Assembly (NCBI RefSeq): GCF_020447265.1
Contig: NZ_JAJADR010000005.1
Location: 186,001-250,000, forward strand
DNA from: Hymenobacter lucidus
GTDB taxonomy: Bacteria > Bacteroidota > Bacteroidia > Cytophagales > Hymenobacteraceae
Direction: 5' to 3'
DNA length: 64,000 bases
Numbering within the stretch: the first letter of the stretch is position 1; the number at the start of each line of letters is the position of its first letter. The notes below the pieces were generated by a model. The model was not told where the DNA came from, searched no databases, and saw nothing but the letters and a program-made list of their open reading frames with translations. Below are positions 8,697 through 17,975 of this stretch, piece by piece. A program made the translations under genes and the position numbers.

Positions 8697-8740
8697 GCAA
8701 AAACAACCCGGGCGGCCGGCCTCCCAACCAGCCGCCCGGG
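8697..8740 (-). terminator. Intrinsic terminator after tal-pgi
   Basis: The stem CCCGGGCGGC (8707-8716) pairs with GCCGCCCGGG (8731-8740). Read on the minus strand it is followed by TTGTTTTTGC. It begins 8 nt after the tal-pgi stop. Confidence 0.85.
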
Positions 8741-8747
8741 CGTATTC

Positions 8748-11591
8748 TTACGCGGTAGTAGCCGTCAGCGGGGCCGACTGCAACGCACTCAGCACCGTGC
8801 GCAGGCCCTGCTCGGCATTGTCGCCGAGGTGGATGCGCAGCGTGCGGCGGTTGTAGTCGTGCAGGGCCTGCAAGTCACCGGCAGCCTGGGCGTTCTTGAA
8901 CGTGCCGAAGGAGTACGAACGGCCGGGCAGCGCCAGGTCCTGCGGATGGTCCACGGTGAACTGCACGAACAAACCCTTGTCGGGGCCGCCCTTGTGGTAC
9001 TGGCCCGTAGAGTGCAGAAAGCGCGGCCCGTAGCCCGAAGTAGTGGCTAGGTGCAGTTGCTCCTGCACCTGAGTGCGCAGTTCAGCCAAGCCCTTGTTCA
9101 ACTCTTCGGATTCCGTCAGGTAGGCCTGAATGTTGAGGAAGTCACCGGCCTTGGCCTGACCGAAGAAGTTCTGGATTACTTCGGCCGCGCTGCCGCCCGA
9201 TACGGCGGAGAAGTACGACACGCCGTTTTCCGTCACTTTCGCGGCTTCCCCGGCGGGCAGGCTGCCTTTTTCCTGCACCACCTTCATCAGGCTGTCGGTA
9301 GCGGTTTTGGCGGCCTGTACGTTGGGCTGGTCGAAGGGGTTGATTTCAAGCACGGCGCTGGCCACGGCCGTAGCCACTTCCCAGCGGAAGAACTCGGCGC
9401 CGAGGTCCAGGGCATCGTGCATCCGTACGCTGATGACGGGGTGACCAGCCGCCTGCAGAGCAGCAATTTTGGCCGTATTGTCGGTGTCGGCGTCGTTTTC
9501 GTAGCCCACGTACACGAACACCCGATCCTGACCGTAGACTTCCGGCTCCCGGGCCGGCTCACCGGCCACAGGCAGAATGCCTTTGCCTTCCTTACCGGTG
9601 CTTTCGGCAATAAGCTGCTCCAGCCACAAGCCCAGATCGGCCAGGGAATCGGGCACAATCAGCGTGAGTTTGTCGCGGCCCTGCTGGGCCAGTACGCCCA
9701 GGGCTACGCCCAGTTCCAGACCCGGATTCTGCTCCACGGCGCCGTAGGCACCGTTGGCGCGCATCATGCGGATGGCGCGCTCCAGAATTTCACCGATGGG
9801 CAGGCCATACAAAGCGGCGGGCACCAATCCGAAGTACGACAAAGCCGAGAAACGGCCGCCGACTTCGGCGAAGTTCAGGAAGATGCGGCGGTAGCCCTGC
9901 TCGGTGGCGGCCGTTACGAACTTGGAACCCGGGTCGGTAATGGCTACGAAATTCTCGCCGGCCTTGTCGCCCTTAATCTGCTTCAGACGGTCGTAGAAAT
10001 AGTCGCCGAAAGCCAGCGGCTCAGCCGTCGTGCCCGACTTGCTGGCCACGATAAACAGCGTTTCCGCCAGCGGCACCGATTCTTCGATCTGGCGCACGGT
10101 GCCGGGGTCCGTGGTGTCGAGCACCGACATCGGCAGGCCATTCTCACCCATCGGGAACGAGGATTTGAACACAATCGGCGCCATTGTGCTGCCGCCCATG
10201 CCCATTACCACCACGTGCTTGAAGCCCGCAGCTTTTACTTCGTTTACGAACTGCTCGATTTCGGGCACCGCGCCTACCATTGTTTCAGCCACGCGCAGCC
10301 AGCCCATAAACGAGCGGATGCTGCTTTGGCCGGCTTCGTCCTGCACCCACAAATCGGCCTGCTTATCCCAGAAACCGGTGGTGAAGCTCTTGGCGTTCAG
10401 CTCCGCAATTTTGGCATCCACAGCAGCCTGGTACTGGCCCAGTTGCATGGTGGCCGGCGCTACGGTGGTGTCGAGCGAAGTCAGGCGCTTCTTCTCGATG
10501 GAGTCCATCAGCTTGCCGAAGGGCTCGTTGAATTTCTTGGCTCCGTCCACTTCCAGGAAGTTGGTTTGCTCCTCCAGGGTGATACCCAGCTCGGGCAGGC
10601 GGCGCAGTACCTCGGCGGCTTTGTCGAGGCCTTCTTCGAGGCGGTTGGTAGGCTGGCCTTTGGCGCGGAAAATGTCGAGCGTTTCCACCGGCACCGTATT
10701 CACCGTTTTGGGGCCGATGAGGTTTTCCACGTACTTCAGGTCGTCGTACTTGGGGTTTTTGTTGCCAGTGCTGGCCCACAACAGGCGCTGCGTATCGGCA
10801 CCCTGAGCAGCCAGGGCTTCCCAGCGCGGACCGGCGAAAATCTCCTTATAGATCTGGTAGGCCTGCTTAGCGCTGGCCAAGGCCACTTCGCCCACCATCG
10901 ATTGTGCTAGTTCGCCTTTCTCACCACCTTCGGTGGCAATTTTCTCCAGCATCGGGTCAAGCAGCACGTCGATGCGTGAGAGGAAGAAGCTGGCGACGGA
11001 ATCGATGTTCGTGATAGGCAGGCCGGCTTTCACTCGGTCTTCGAGGCCCGCAATAAAGGACTCAGCTACGAGGCGGTAGCGCTCCAGGCCAAAAATCAGC
11101 GTCACGTTGACGTTGATGCCCTCGGCAATGAGGCGACGAATGGCGGGCAAACCTTCGAGCGTGGCCGGCACCTTAATCATCACGTTGGGCCGGTTCACGG
11201 TTTTCCAGAACCGGATGCCTTCCTCAATCGTGCCCTCGGTATCGTTGACCAAAGCGGGCGACACTTCCAGGCTCACGTAGCCGTCGGAGGCGTTGTTGGC
11301 CTGGTCGTAGAGCGGGCGGAACAGGTCGCAGGCGTGCTGTACGTCGGCTACGGCCAGAGCGGTGTAGATTTCGTCGGTGGTTTTGCCCTGCAGGGCCAGG
11401 CTGCGGATGGCCGCGTCGTAGTCGTCGGAGCCGCCGATGGCCTTCTCGAAAATGGCTGGGTTGGAGGTTACGCCGCGCAGGGCCTCATCGGTGATACGCC
11501 GCTGCAACTCGCCGTTGATCAGGATCTTGCGACGGATAAAGTCCAGCCAGATGCTTTGGTCGAATTGACGGATGTCAACTAATGGATTCAT
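8748..11591 (-). CDS. tal-pgi: Bifunctional transaldolase/phosphoglucose isomerase fusion
   Basis: This 947-residue cytoplasmic protein joins two enzymes. The transaldolase half covers about residues 1-365, with GVTSNPAIFEKAI (40-52) and the Schiff-base Lys140 in NVMIKVPAT. The phosphoglucose isomerase half follows, with VMGMGGSTMAPIVFK and VASKSGTTAEPLAFGDYFYD. The fusion is a known architecture in several bacteria. It would move carbon from pentose-derived sedoheptulose-7-P into fructose-6-P and glucose-6-P. Its place beside xylA/xylB suggests that it serves xylose use here. A weak -7-like box (GATCTTTG on the minus strand, 11615-11622) lies 24 nt before the start. No motif residue appears to be missing. 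Confidence 0.95.
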   Translation of the reverse strand: MNPLVDIRQFDQSIWLDFIRRKILINGELQRRITDEALRGVTSNPAIFEKAIGGSDDYDAAIRSLALQGKTTDEIYTALAVADVQHACDLFRPLYDQANNASDGYVSLEVSPALVNDTEGTIEEGIRFWKTVNRPNVMIKVPATLEGLPAIRRLIAEGINVNVTLIFGLERYRLVAESFIAGLEDRVKAGLPITNIDSVASFFLSRIDVLLDPMLEKIATEGGEKGELAQSMVGEVALASAKQAYQIYKEIFAGPRWEALAAQGADTQRLLWASTGNKNPKYDDLKYVENLIGPKTVNTVPVETLDIFRAKGQPTNRLEEGLDKAAEVLRRLPELGITLEEQTNFLEVDGAKKFNEPFGKLMDSIEKKRLTSLDTTVAPATMQLGQYQAAVDAKIAELNAKSFTTGFWDKQADLWVQDEAGQSSIRSFMGWLRVAETMVGAVPEIEQFVNEVKAAGFKHVVVMGMGGSTMAPIVFKSSFPMGENGLPMSVLDTTDPGTVRQIEESVPLAETLFIVASKSGTTAEPLAFGDYFYDRLKQIKGDKAGENFVAITDPGSKFVTAATEQGYRRIFLNFAEVGGRFSALSYFGLVPAALYGLPIGEILERAIRMMRANGAYGAVEQNPGLELGVALGVLAQQGRDKLTLIVPDSLADLGLWLEQLIAESTGKEGKGILPVAGEPAREPEVYGQDRVFVYVGYENDADTDNTAKIAALQAAGHPVISVRMHDALDLGAEFFRWEVATAVASAVLEINPFDQPNVQAAKTATDSLMKVVQEKGSLPAGEAAKVTENGVSYFSAVSGGSAAEVIQNFFGQAKAGDFLNIQAYLTESEELNKGLAELRTQVQEQLHLATTSGYGPRFLHSTGQYHKGGPDKGLFVQFTVDHPQDLALPGRSYSFGTFKNAQAAGDLQALHDYNRRTLRIHLGDNAEQGLRTVLSALQSAPLTATTA

Positions 11592-11928
11592 AGGGTTTCA
11601 GTTAGAAGTCGTTCCAAAGATCAGGAAACTCCTTCTTTGCGCTCCCACTGAGCCGGTTTATTTTGCTATAAATCCCTGATTTTCTACCAGATATTTTACG
11701 GTAGCAATCCGGGAAATGGCCCAAATTGAAGGCCTCACCCTGGTTTCTAAGTGCTGAAAAGCCAACAGTGAGGCGCGCCAGCCGGCGGACAGCCAGTCCG
11801 CCAACGCAATCCGAAAAGCTCTCCCTCGATTCGGATTACGCGCTGGTGCGCCTCTTTCTGCTTCCTCTTCTCTCACACATGCTGACGGTCAGGCTTGCGC
11901 CGGGCCATCAGTAAAATGGATTGAGGCG
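11592..11928. other. Intergenic region upstream of tal-pgi
   Basis: I see no gene here. The region holds a small hairpin, GGCGGAC (11784-11790) with GTCCGCC (11796-11802), and a possible -7 box, GATCTTTG on the minus strand at 11615-11622, which differs from the TAnnTTTG consensus at one position. The short open frames on both strands have no recognisable content. Confidence 0.4.
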
Positions 11929-11971
11929 AAAAGTCCGGTCGGCCGGCAGGCGTTGCAGCACCTGCACGGCC
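11929..11971 (-). terminator. Probable terminator after xylA
   Basis: Read on the minus strand, GGCCG-T-GCAGGTG (11959-11971) pairs with CGCCTGCCGGCC (11941-11952) with a 6-nt loop and one bulge. GACCGGACTTTT follows. The T-run is short, so efficiency is uncertain. Confidence 0.5.
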
Positions 11972-11999
11972 GGCTTTCCTCACTCACCTTTTTTTGCTG

Positions 12000-13331
12000 T
12001 TAGATGTACTGGTTGATGATGCTTTCGAGCCACTCCTGCTTGCCGCTTTTCGGCATTGGCTCACCCGATTCGTGGGCTATTTTGCGCAGGTCTTCCAGCG
12101 TCAGCTGGCCTTTCTCGAAGGCGGCGCCGGCACCCGAATCAAACGAGGCGTAGCGCTCCTGCCGGAACTTGCGGTAAGCCGACTTTTCCAGGATGGCATC
12201 GGCCGTCACCAGAGCCCGGGCAAAGGTGTCCATGCCGGCAATGTGAGCAATGAAGATGTCCTCCAGATCGGTCGAGTTGCGGCGGGTTTTGGCGTCGAAA
12301 TTGATGCCGCCATGCTTGAAGCCCCCGGCTTCGAGGATGATGAGCATCGACTCGGTCAGCTCGTTGAGGTTGTTGGGAAACTGGTCGGTGTCCCAGCCGT
12401 TCTGGTAGTCGCCGCGGTTGGCGTCCATTGAGCCCAGCATATTGGCGTCAGCCGCTACCTGTAATTCGTGCTCGAAAGTGTGGCCGGCCAGCGTGGCGTG
12501 GTTTACTTCCAGATTGAGCATGAAGTCGTTTTCCAGGCCGTGCTGCTTTAAAAAGCCGATGACGGTGGCCGCGTCGAAGTCATACTGGTGCTTGGTGGGC
12601 TCGGCGGGCTTGGGCTCAATGAAGAACTTGCCGGTGAAGCCCTGCTGGCGGGCGTAGTCGCGGGCCATGGTCAGGAAGCGGCCCATGTGCTCCTGCTCGC
12701 GCTTCATGTTGGTATTGAGCAGCGTCATGTAGCCTTCGCGGCCACCCCAGAACACGTAGTTCTCACCGTTCAGGGCAATGGTAGCGTCAATGGCGTTTTT
12801 TACCTGGGTGGCGGCGTGGGCTACCACCTGGAAGTCGGGATTGGTGCTGGCCCCGTTCATGTAGCGCGGGTTCGAAAACACGTTGGCCGTGCCCCAGAGC
12901 AGCTTTACGCCGGTAGCGGCCTGGTGTTTCTTGGCGTAGTCGACAATGGTCGCCAGGTTGCGCTCGTACTCGGCCAGCGAGTTGCCTTCGTCCACGAGGT
13001 CAATGTCGTGGAAGCAGTAGTAGGGCGTGCCGAGCTTGGTGAAGAACTCGAAGGCGGCGTCCATCTTGTCTTTGGCGCGGCCGATAATTTCGTGGTGCGA
13101 GTCCCAGGCGAACTGCTTGGTGCCGGGGCCGAACGGGTCACCGCCGGTGCCGGTGAAGGTGTGCCAGTAGGAAACCGCGAAGCGCAGGTGTTCCTTCATG
13201 GTTTTGCCGGCTACTACGCGGTTTTCGTCGTACCACTTAAAGGCCAACGGGTTGTCCGACTCGCGTCCTTCGAAGCGGATGGTGTCGATGCCGGTGAAAT
13301 ACTCGGTTTTAGAAAGCGTGTTGGATGACAT
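12000..13331 (-). CDS. xylA: Xylose isomerase
   Basis: The 443-residue protein is the long class II type of xylose isomerase. Motifs include FAVSYWHTFTGTGGDPFGPG, FCFHDID-like (YYCFHDIDLVDEG), VFWGGREGYMTLLNT and FIEPKPAEPTKHQYDFD, which carry the metal and substrate ligands. It converts D-xylose to D-xylulose in the cytoplasm. It follows xylB directly on the same strand and the two frames overlap by 23 nt (13309-13331), so translation is likely coupled. A probable terminator lies 30 nt after the stop. The shared promoter would be the operator-controlled one at 14980-15077. Confidence 0.97.
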   Translation of the reverse strand: MSSNTLSKTEYFTGIDTIRFEGRESDNPLAFKWYDENRVVAGKTMKEHLRFAVSYWHTFTGTGGDPFGPGTKQFAWDSHHEIIGRAKDKMDAAFEFFTKLGTPYYCFHDIDLVDEGNSLAEYERNLATIVDYAKKHQAATGVKLLWGTANVFSNPRYMNGASTNPDFQVVAHAATQVKNAIDATIALNGENYVFWGGREGYMTLLNTNMKREQEHMGRFLTMARDYARQQGFTGKFFIEPKPAEPTKHQYDFDAATVIGFLKQHGLENDFMLNLEVNHATLAGHTFEHELQVAADANMLGSMDANRGDYQNGWDTDQFPNNLNELTESMLIILEAGGFKHGGINFDAKTRRNSTDLEDIFIAHIAGMDTFARALVTADAILEKSAYRKFRQERYASFDSGAGAAFEKGQLTLEDLRKIAHESGEPMPKSGKQEWLESIINQYI

Positions 13332-14832
13332 GCCGAGGGGTGGTTGGTAAGGGTACGATTTGGGTTAAAATGCCTTGCCAGCGGGCATAGGCAGTCTGAT
13401 ATTGCTCCTGCAGCCGGGCCGTGGGTTCCAGCGTCAGAATCCGCTCCAGGCCGGTGAAAGCCTCATTGGTACTGGCATACACGCCGGCCCCGACACCCGC
13501 GCCGCGGGCCGCGCCCTGGGCCGCGTCGGTGTTCAGCAGCTCCAGTTCCACGCCGGCGCTATTCACGAAGGCTTCGCGAAAAATTGGGCTCAGAAACATG
13601 TTGGCATTGCCGGCCCGCACCTTGCGCACCTGCACCCCGGATTCGCGCATAATGTCCACGCCGTAGTTCAGGGCGAAGACGATGCCTTCCTGGGCAGCAC
13701 GGGCCACGTGCACCCGGCCGTGCTGGTTGAAGTTGAGGCCCCGCAATTCGGCTTCGAGTTGGCGGTTTTCCAGAATTCGCTCGGCCCCGTTGCCGAAGGG
13801 CAAAAACGTGAGTCCATCGGAGCCGACGGGTGCCTGCGCAGCCAGCTGGTTCATGTCGTCGTAGCTGATGTCGCCGAGGACTTTGCGCAGCCAGCTGTTT
13901 AGAATGCCCGTGCCGTTCATGCACATCAACACCCCGTTTTTGGGCTGCTCCGGCGTGCTGTTCACATGCACGAAGGAGTTGACCCGGGAGCGGGAATCCG
14001 AGGTCATGGTTTCGTTGATGCCGTACACTACGCCGCTGGTGCCGGCCGTGGCGGCTATTTCGCCAGCCTGCAGCACATTCAGCGAAAAGGCGTTGTTGGG
14101 CTGGTCGCCGGCCCGGTAGCTGATGGGCGTGCCGGCCGTGAGGCCCAGTTCCCGGGCGGCTTCGGGCATGAGGTGGCCCTGCACCGAGAAGGTGTCGACC
14201 ACGTCGGGCAGCAGGGCAGAACTGATGCCGTAATAGTCGAGCAACTCCTGGGCAATGGCCTGCTGCTTGAAATTCCAGAACACACCCTCCGACAGGCCCG
14301 AAATGGTAGTCTGGAGCTCACCGGTAAGCTTAAAGGCAATGTAGTCGCCGGGCAGCTGGATTTTGTGAATCCGCTCGTAGATATCGGGCTCGTTTTCGCG
14401 CACCCATTTCAGCTTGGAAGCCGTGAAGTTACCGGGCGAATTCAGGAAGTTGCTCAGGCAATATTCCTGGCCCAGGTCTTGGAATGCCTGGTTGCCGTAA
14501 TCCACGGCGCGGCTGTCGCACCAGATAATGGCGGGCCGTAGCACCTCGCCGTCCTTGTCGACGAGCACGAGGCCGTGCATCTGGTAGGTGATGCCGATGC
14601 CGGCAATCAGGGCCGGGTCAAAGTCGTGGTCGGCGCGCAGCTGCAGGCTGGCGTTTACTACCTCCTGCCACCACCGCTCGGGGCGCTGCTCGGCCCAGTC
14701 GGGCTGCAGGGCGGTTATTTCCATCTCCTTCTTCGGCGAAGTGACCGAAGCCACGCACCGACCGGTTTCGATGCTGAGCAGCGACGCTTTGATAGACGAG
14801 CTGCCAATGTCGTAGCCGAGGAGGTATTTCAT
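13309..14832 (-). CDS. xylB: Xylulokinase (FGGY family)
   Basis: The 507-residue protein begins with the FGGY kinase phosphate-binding motif GYDIGSSSIKASL. Later motifs are GITYQMHGLVLVD, AGDQPNNAFSLNVLQAG, ATAGTSGVVYG and the C-terminal RAGNANMFLSPIFREAFVNS. It phosphorylates D-xylulose to xylulose-5-phosphate. It is the first gene of the xylB-xylA unit. Upstream lie about 140 nt of leader with several short hairpins (for example CCCGCC/GGCGGG at 14921-14936), a -7-like box at 14980-14987 and a LacI-type operator at 15058-15077. Regulation by the LacI-family protein encoded at 30067 is inferred from the shared operator. Confidence 0.95.
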   Translation of the reverse strand: MKYLLGYDIGSSSIKASLLSIETGRCVASVTSPKKEMEITALQPDWAEQRPERWWQEVVNASLQLRADHDFDPALIAGIGITYQMHGLVLVDKDGEVLRPAIIWCDSRAVDYGNQAFQDLGQEYCLSNFLNSPGNFTASKLKWVRENEPDIYERIHKIQLPGDYIAFKLTGELQTTISGLSEGVFWNFKQQAIAQELLDYYGISSALLPDVVDTFSVQGHLMPEAARELGLTAGTPISYRAGDQPNNAFSLNVLQAGEIAATAGTSGVVYGINETMTSDSRSRVNSFVHVNSTPEQPKNGVLMCMNGTGILNSWLRKVLGDISYDDMNQLAAQAPVGSDGLTFLPFGNGAERILENRQLEAELRGLNFNQHGRVHVARAAQEGIVFALNYGVDIMRESGVQVRKVRAGNANMFLSPIFREAFVNSAGVELELLNTDAAQGAARGAGVGAGVYASTNEAFTGLERILTLEPTARLQEQYQTAYARWQGILTQIVPLPTTPRHVIQHAF

Positions 14833-14979
14833 GGGGCTTGGATACGGCTTGCGCTACCGTAAGCAGCGAAACCGGGTGGGATTGTTATGAGGAAAATGCA
14901 AGAATGAGCATCCTTGCGTGCCCGCCGGGCGGCGGGTAGTATTCAGAGCGGTAGCCGGTTTATTCACCGGATTTCTCTT

Positions 14980-14987
14980 CGAAGATA
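14980..14987 (-). promoter_or_regulatory. -7-like promoter box for xylB-xylA
   Basis: The minus strand reads TATCTTCG, one mismatch from the Bacteroidota consensus TAnnTTTG. It lies exactly 70 nt downstream of the operator at 15058-15077, the same distance as the TATCTTTA box before uxuA. The conserved spacing supports it as the real promoter. Confidence 0.55.
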
Positions 14988-15057
14988 GTACGACTTGAGA
15001 TAGGAAAGCCAATATAAAAACCTCGTTCCAAGCTCAATTTCGAATAAAAAATACCGA

Positions 15058-15077
15058 AACCGTTTCCGGAAACGGTT
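15058..15077. promoter_or_regulatory. LacI-family operator upstream of xylB (perfect 20-bp palindrome)
   Basis: AACCGTTTCCGGAAACGGTT is a perfect palindrome with a central CG step, typical of LacI-family sites. It matches the palindrome at 29920-29939 in 18 of 20 positions. The flanks are also shared (ATACCGAAA on the left, GTGATAGGTA on the right). It lies about 78 nt upstream of the proposed -7 box, which would fit a distal operator or an activator site as well as repression. Confidence 0.75.
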
Positions 15078-15249
15078 GTGATAGGTAAGTGACAAAGAAT
15101 TATTTTTAGCGTAATAACTGTCGCTTATTCTCCAAATAGTGAAACGTATTGCCTGACCAAGCCTATGTTGATAGCAGGCTTTCTTACTCAGAATACTATA
15201 TCAGGTGGCCACCTTCGCCAAGGCGGCCACCTGAGCTCAGCTTTACTTC
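15078..15249 (+). other. Orphan half of a duplicated bidirectional regulatory region, with hairpin at 15202-15233
   Basis: After the operator the plus strand reads GTGATAGGTA and, at offset 64, GAAACG. The region leading into the LacI-family gene has the same two blocks at offsets 1 and 63, with 17 of 23 matches just before the second block. No plus-strand gene follows here; the GH3 stop is at 15250. A stable hairpin (CAGGTGGCC 15202-15210 with GGCCACCTG 15225-15233, plus an inner 4-bp stem) lies at the end. It has no T-run on either strand. It could be a remnant of an ancestral divergent promoter or could make a short RNA; both are inference. Confidence 0.4.
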
Positions 15250-17931
15250 CTACTCTATAGCCACGCTGCTGCCGGTGAGCTTTACGTCGGCTTGTAGCAC
15301 GCTGCCGTTGGCTACGGCTTGACTCAGCGGCTGGCCGCCACCGACGAAAAGCTGCACGCGGCCGGCCTGCGTGGCGCGGTGGGCTTTGTCATCGAGCACC
15401 GACAACTGTCGGGGAGTGAGTGTGAATTCAACGGTTTTTTTCTCCCCGGGCTTCAGGCTTACGCGCCGAAAACCGGCCAGCGCGTGCAAGGCTACGCGGC
15501 CCTGGGCATCGGGATGACGCACGTAGAGCTGCACCACCTCGTCGCCGGCCCGGGTGCCGGTATTTGCGACCCGTACGTTTACCCGCACTGGTTTGCCCGT
15601 TTGGGCCGTGCTTTTCACTTTCAACTTGCTGTACTTGAAAGTCGTGTAGCTCAGGCCGTGGCCAAACGGGAAGAGCGGCGTACCCTGGAAATAGCGGTAA
15701 GTGCGGCCGGCCATGTCATAGTTATCGAAGGGCGGCAACTGGCTTTCCGACGAGTAGAACGTGACCGGCAGGCGGCCAGCGGGGTTGTAGTCGCCGAAAA
15801 GCACATCGGCCAGAGCTGTGCCGGTGGCCTGCCCGCCGTACCAGCTATTCACGATGGCCGGCACGTTGGCTGCCTCCCAGGGGCAGCCGATGGCACTGCC
15901 GGTCATCATCACAAACACCACTGGCTTGCCCGTGGCGTGCAGCACTTTCAGCAGCTCGGTCTGCACTTTGGGCAGGGCAATGCTGGTCCGGTCGCCACCG
16001 CTGAAGCCTTCCACGTTCACCTTCATTTCCTCGCCTTCAAGCCGGGGCGAAATACCGCCTACAAATACTACGGCATCGGCATCCTGCACCTGGGCCCGGA
16101 TGTTGGCGGCATTCATCGGAATAACGTGGGCGCCGGTGAATTTGAGGATGGTGCGCCGGTCGGTTTGCAAGTACTCCAGCCGCAGGTCCAGCTTCTTGCC
16201 GGCTTCCACCTGCAGCGTGTGCTGATTGGTAGAAACGCCCCTACCCTTCCAGTTGTCGAGCACCAGCTTGTTGTCCACGAAGAGGCGGTACCCATCGTCG
16301 CCGGTAATCTGCAGGGCTATTTCTTCCGATTTGGTGGGCGTGTAAGTGGTGCGGTAGCGGGCCGAAACGTTTTCCGAGGGCAGACCCGGCACGAGTTCCA
16401 TTTTTACGTTGGCCAGGTAACGGTCCAGGCCGGCTTCCTGCCGCGTGGCTACCGGTGGGCCTTCCAGGTTGGTGCCCCGGAAATACTCGGCCTTAAAGCC
16501 CGGCTGGCCTTCGTAGACCAAGCTTTTATTCAGGTCGAAGGGTTCGTACACAATGTTGCTGGCATAGTCGACGCCCTGCAGGTAGGTCACCTGGGCGTTG
16601 GCTCCCACTTTGGCCCGGATGCCTTCCAGGGGCGTCACATTGTTGGTCGGAAAGCCGTTGTAGTTGCCGAGCTGGGCCGTTTCGTTGTCGGCATTGGGGC
16701 CCAGCACCACTATTTTCTTCAGGTCCTTGCGCAGCGGCAGCGTGTTGTTGTCGTTTTTGAGCAGCACGATGGACTCCTGCGCCATCTTCAGGGCATGGGC
16801 CTGGTGTGGGGCGCTTTCCACCACGCTCAACGGAATCTGGGCGTATTTCACCTTCTCCACAGGGTCGAACATACCCAGTTGAAACCGGATTTTGTAGAGC
16901 CGCTTCACCGACACGTCGATCTGCTGCTCGGTTATCAGCCCGCGCTGCACCGACTCCAGCAACGATTTGTAAGTGAAACCCTTACCAGTGCCGCACTCCA
17001 GGTCAGTGCCGTGCATCACGGCGTTGGCGGCGGCGGTGGCCGCGTCGGGGTCAGTTTTGTGGTGTTGCCAGAAGTCGTTGATACCGTCGCAGTCGGAGGT
17101 GACGTAGCCCTTGAACTTCCACTTGTTGTAGAGGATTTCGTTCATCAGCTTATCACTACCGCAGCAGGGCTGGCCGGCGTAGGCGTTGTAGGCGCACATC
17201 ACGCTGGCTACTTTGGCGTCTACTATCAGGTCACGGAAAGCCGGCAGATACGTGTCCCAGAGGTCAAAGTCGCTGATTACGGCATTGAATTCGTGGCGTG
17301 AGGGCTCGGGGCCGCTGTGCACGGCGAAGTGCTTGGCGCAGGCCGTAATCTTCAGGTACTTGGGGTCGTCGCCCTGAAAGCCCTTCACCAACGCCGCGCC
17401 CAGCTGCCCGGTCAGGTACGGGTCTTCGCCGTAGGTTTCCTGCCCTCGGCCCCAGCGTGGGTCGCGGAAGATGTTGATGTTGGGCGTCCAGAACGTGAGG
17501 CCCTGGTAGATGCCCCGCTCGCCGCGCCGGGCGTACTCGTGGTGCACGGCCCGGGCCTCATCGGAGGTAATGGTGGCCATCCGCAGCATAGCTTCCTCAT
17601 CGAACGTGGCCGCCATGCCGATGGCCTGGGGAAACACCGTAGTTTTCATGCTGGTGCGGGCCACGCCGTGCAGCGCTTCGTTCCACCAGTTGTAAGCCGG
17701 AATACCGAGCCGGTCGATGGCCGGCGAGGCGTTCAGCATCTGCGACACTTTCTCGGGCAGCGTAAGGCGGCCCACGAGGTCCTCCACCCGCTGGTCGATG
17801 GGCAGGTCGGGGTTACGGAACAGCAGGTCGGCAGAAGTTACGGCCGTAGTGGCCGGCAGCTCATGGGGCGGGCCACTGGCGGTATTGCCCAGCAGCGCCG
17901 CCAGACCTAGCACGACAAAAAGGTTCTTCAT
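15250..17931 (-). CDS. GH3 beta-xylosidase/beta-glucosidase with PA14 insert
   Basis: The 893-residue protein has an N-terminal signal-like segment (MKNLFVVLGLAALLGNTASG). The GH3 N-domain includes YNWWNEALHGVARTS, RDPRWGRGQETYGEDPYL, CAKHFAVHSGPEPSRH and the nucleophile Asp in GYVTSDCDGI. The C-domain is split by a PA14 module (about residues 450-590, with ITGDDGYRLFVDNKLVLDNW). The GH3 C-domain then resumes (VFVGGISPRLEGEEM) and an Fn3-like domain ends the protein. The NWWNEALHGVAR and CDG motifs are characteristic of beta-xylosidase-type GH3 proteins. In this locus the likely role is release of xylose from xylo-oligosaccharides. It lies 44 nt after the acetylesterase gene, probably co-transcribed. 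Confidence 0.92.
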   Translation of the reverse strand: MKNLFVVLGLAALLGNTASGPPHELPATTAVTSADLLFRNPDLPIDQRVEDLVGRLTLPEKVSQMLNASPAIDRLGIPAYNWWNEALHGVARTSMKTTVFPQAIGMAATFDEEAMLRMATITSDEARAVHHEYARRGERGIYQGLTFWTPNINIFRDPRWGRGQETYGEDPYLTGQLGAALVKGFQGDDPKYLKITACAKHFAVHSGPEPSRHEFNAVISDFDLWDTYLPAFRDLIVDAKVASVMCAYNAYAGQPCCGSDKLMNEILYNKWKFKGYVTSDCDGINDFWQHHKTDPDAATAAANAVMHGTDLECGTGKGFTYKSLLESVQRGLITEQQIDVSVKRLYKIRFQLGMFDPVEKVKYAQIPLSVVESAPHQAHALKMAQESIVLLKNDNNTLPLRKDLKKIVVLGPNADNETAQLGNYNGFPTNNVTPLEGIRAKVGANAQVTYLQGVDYASNIVYEPFDLNKSLVYEGQPGFKAEYFRGTNLEGPPVATRQEAGLDRYLANVKMELVPGLPSENVSARYRTTYTPTKSEEIALQITGDDGYRLFVDNKLVLDNWKGRGVSTNQHTLQVEAGKKLDLRLEYLQTDRRTILKFTGAHVIPMNAANIRAQVQDADAVVFVGGISPRLEGEEMKVNVEGFSGGDRTSIALPKVQTELLKVLHATGKPVVFVMMTGSAIGCPWEAANVPAIVNSWYGGQATGTALADVLFGDYNPAGRLPVTFYSSESQLPPFDNYDMAGRTYRYFQGTPLFPFGHGLSYTTFKYSKLKVKSTAQTGKPVRVNVRVANTGTRAGDEVVQLYVRHPDAQGRVALHALAGFRRVSLKPGEKKTVEFTLTPRQLSVLDDKAHRATQAGRVQLFVGGGQPLSQAVANGSVLQADVKLTGSSVAIE

Positions 17932-17975
17932 TCGTTATAAGCGTTGATTTTTGCCGGAATATTGCACGCGGCGGG

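Noticed and set aside
9051..10910. Long plus-strand open frame opposite tal-pgi (619 codons)
   Set aside because: Antisense to a well-supported gene and without recognisable motifs; a shadow caused by codon bias.
15319..17301. Plus-strand open frame of 660 codons opposite the GH3 gene
   Set aside because: Same reason: complete overlap with a clear gene and no domain content, although it lies downstream of the orphan promoter remnant and was therefore considered.
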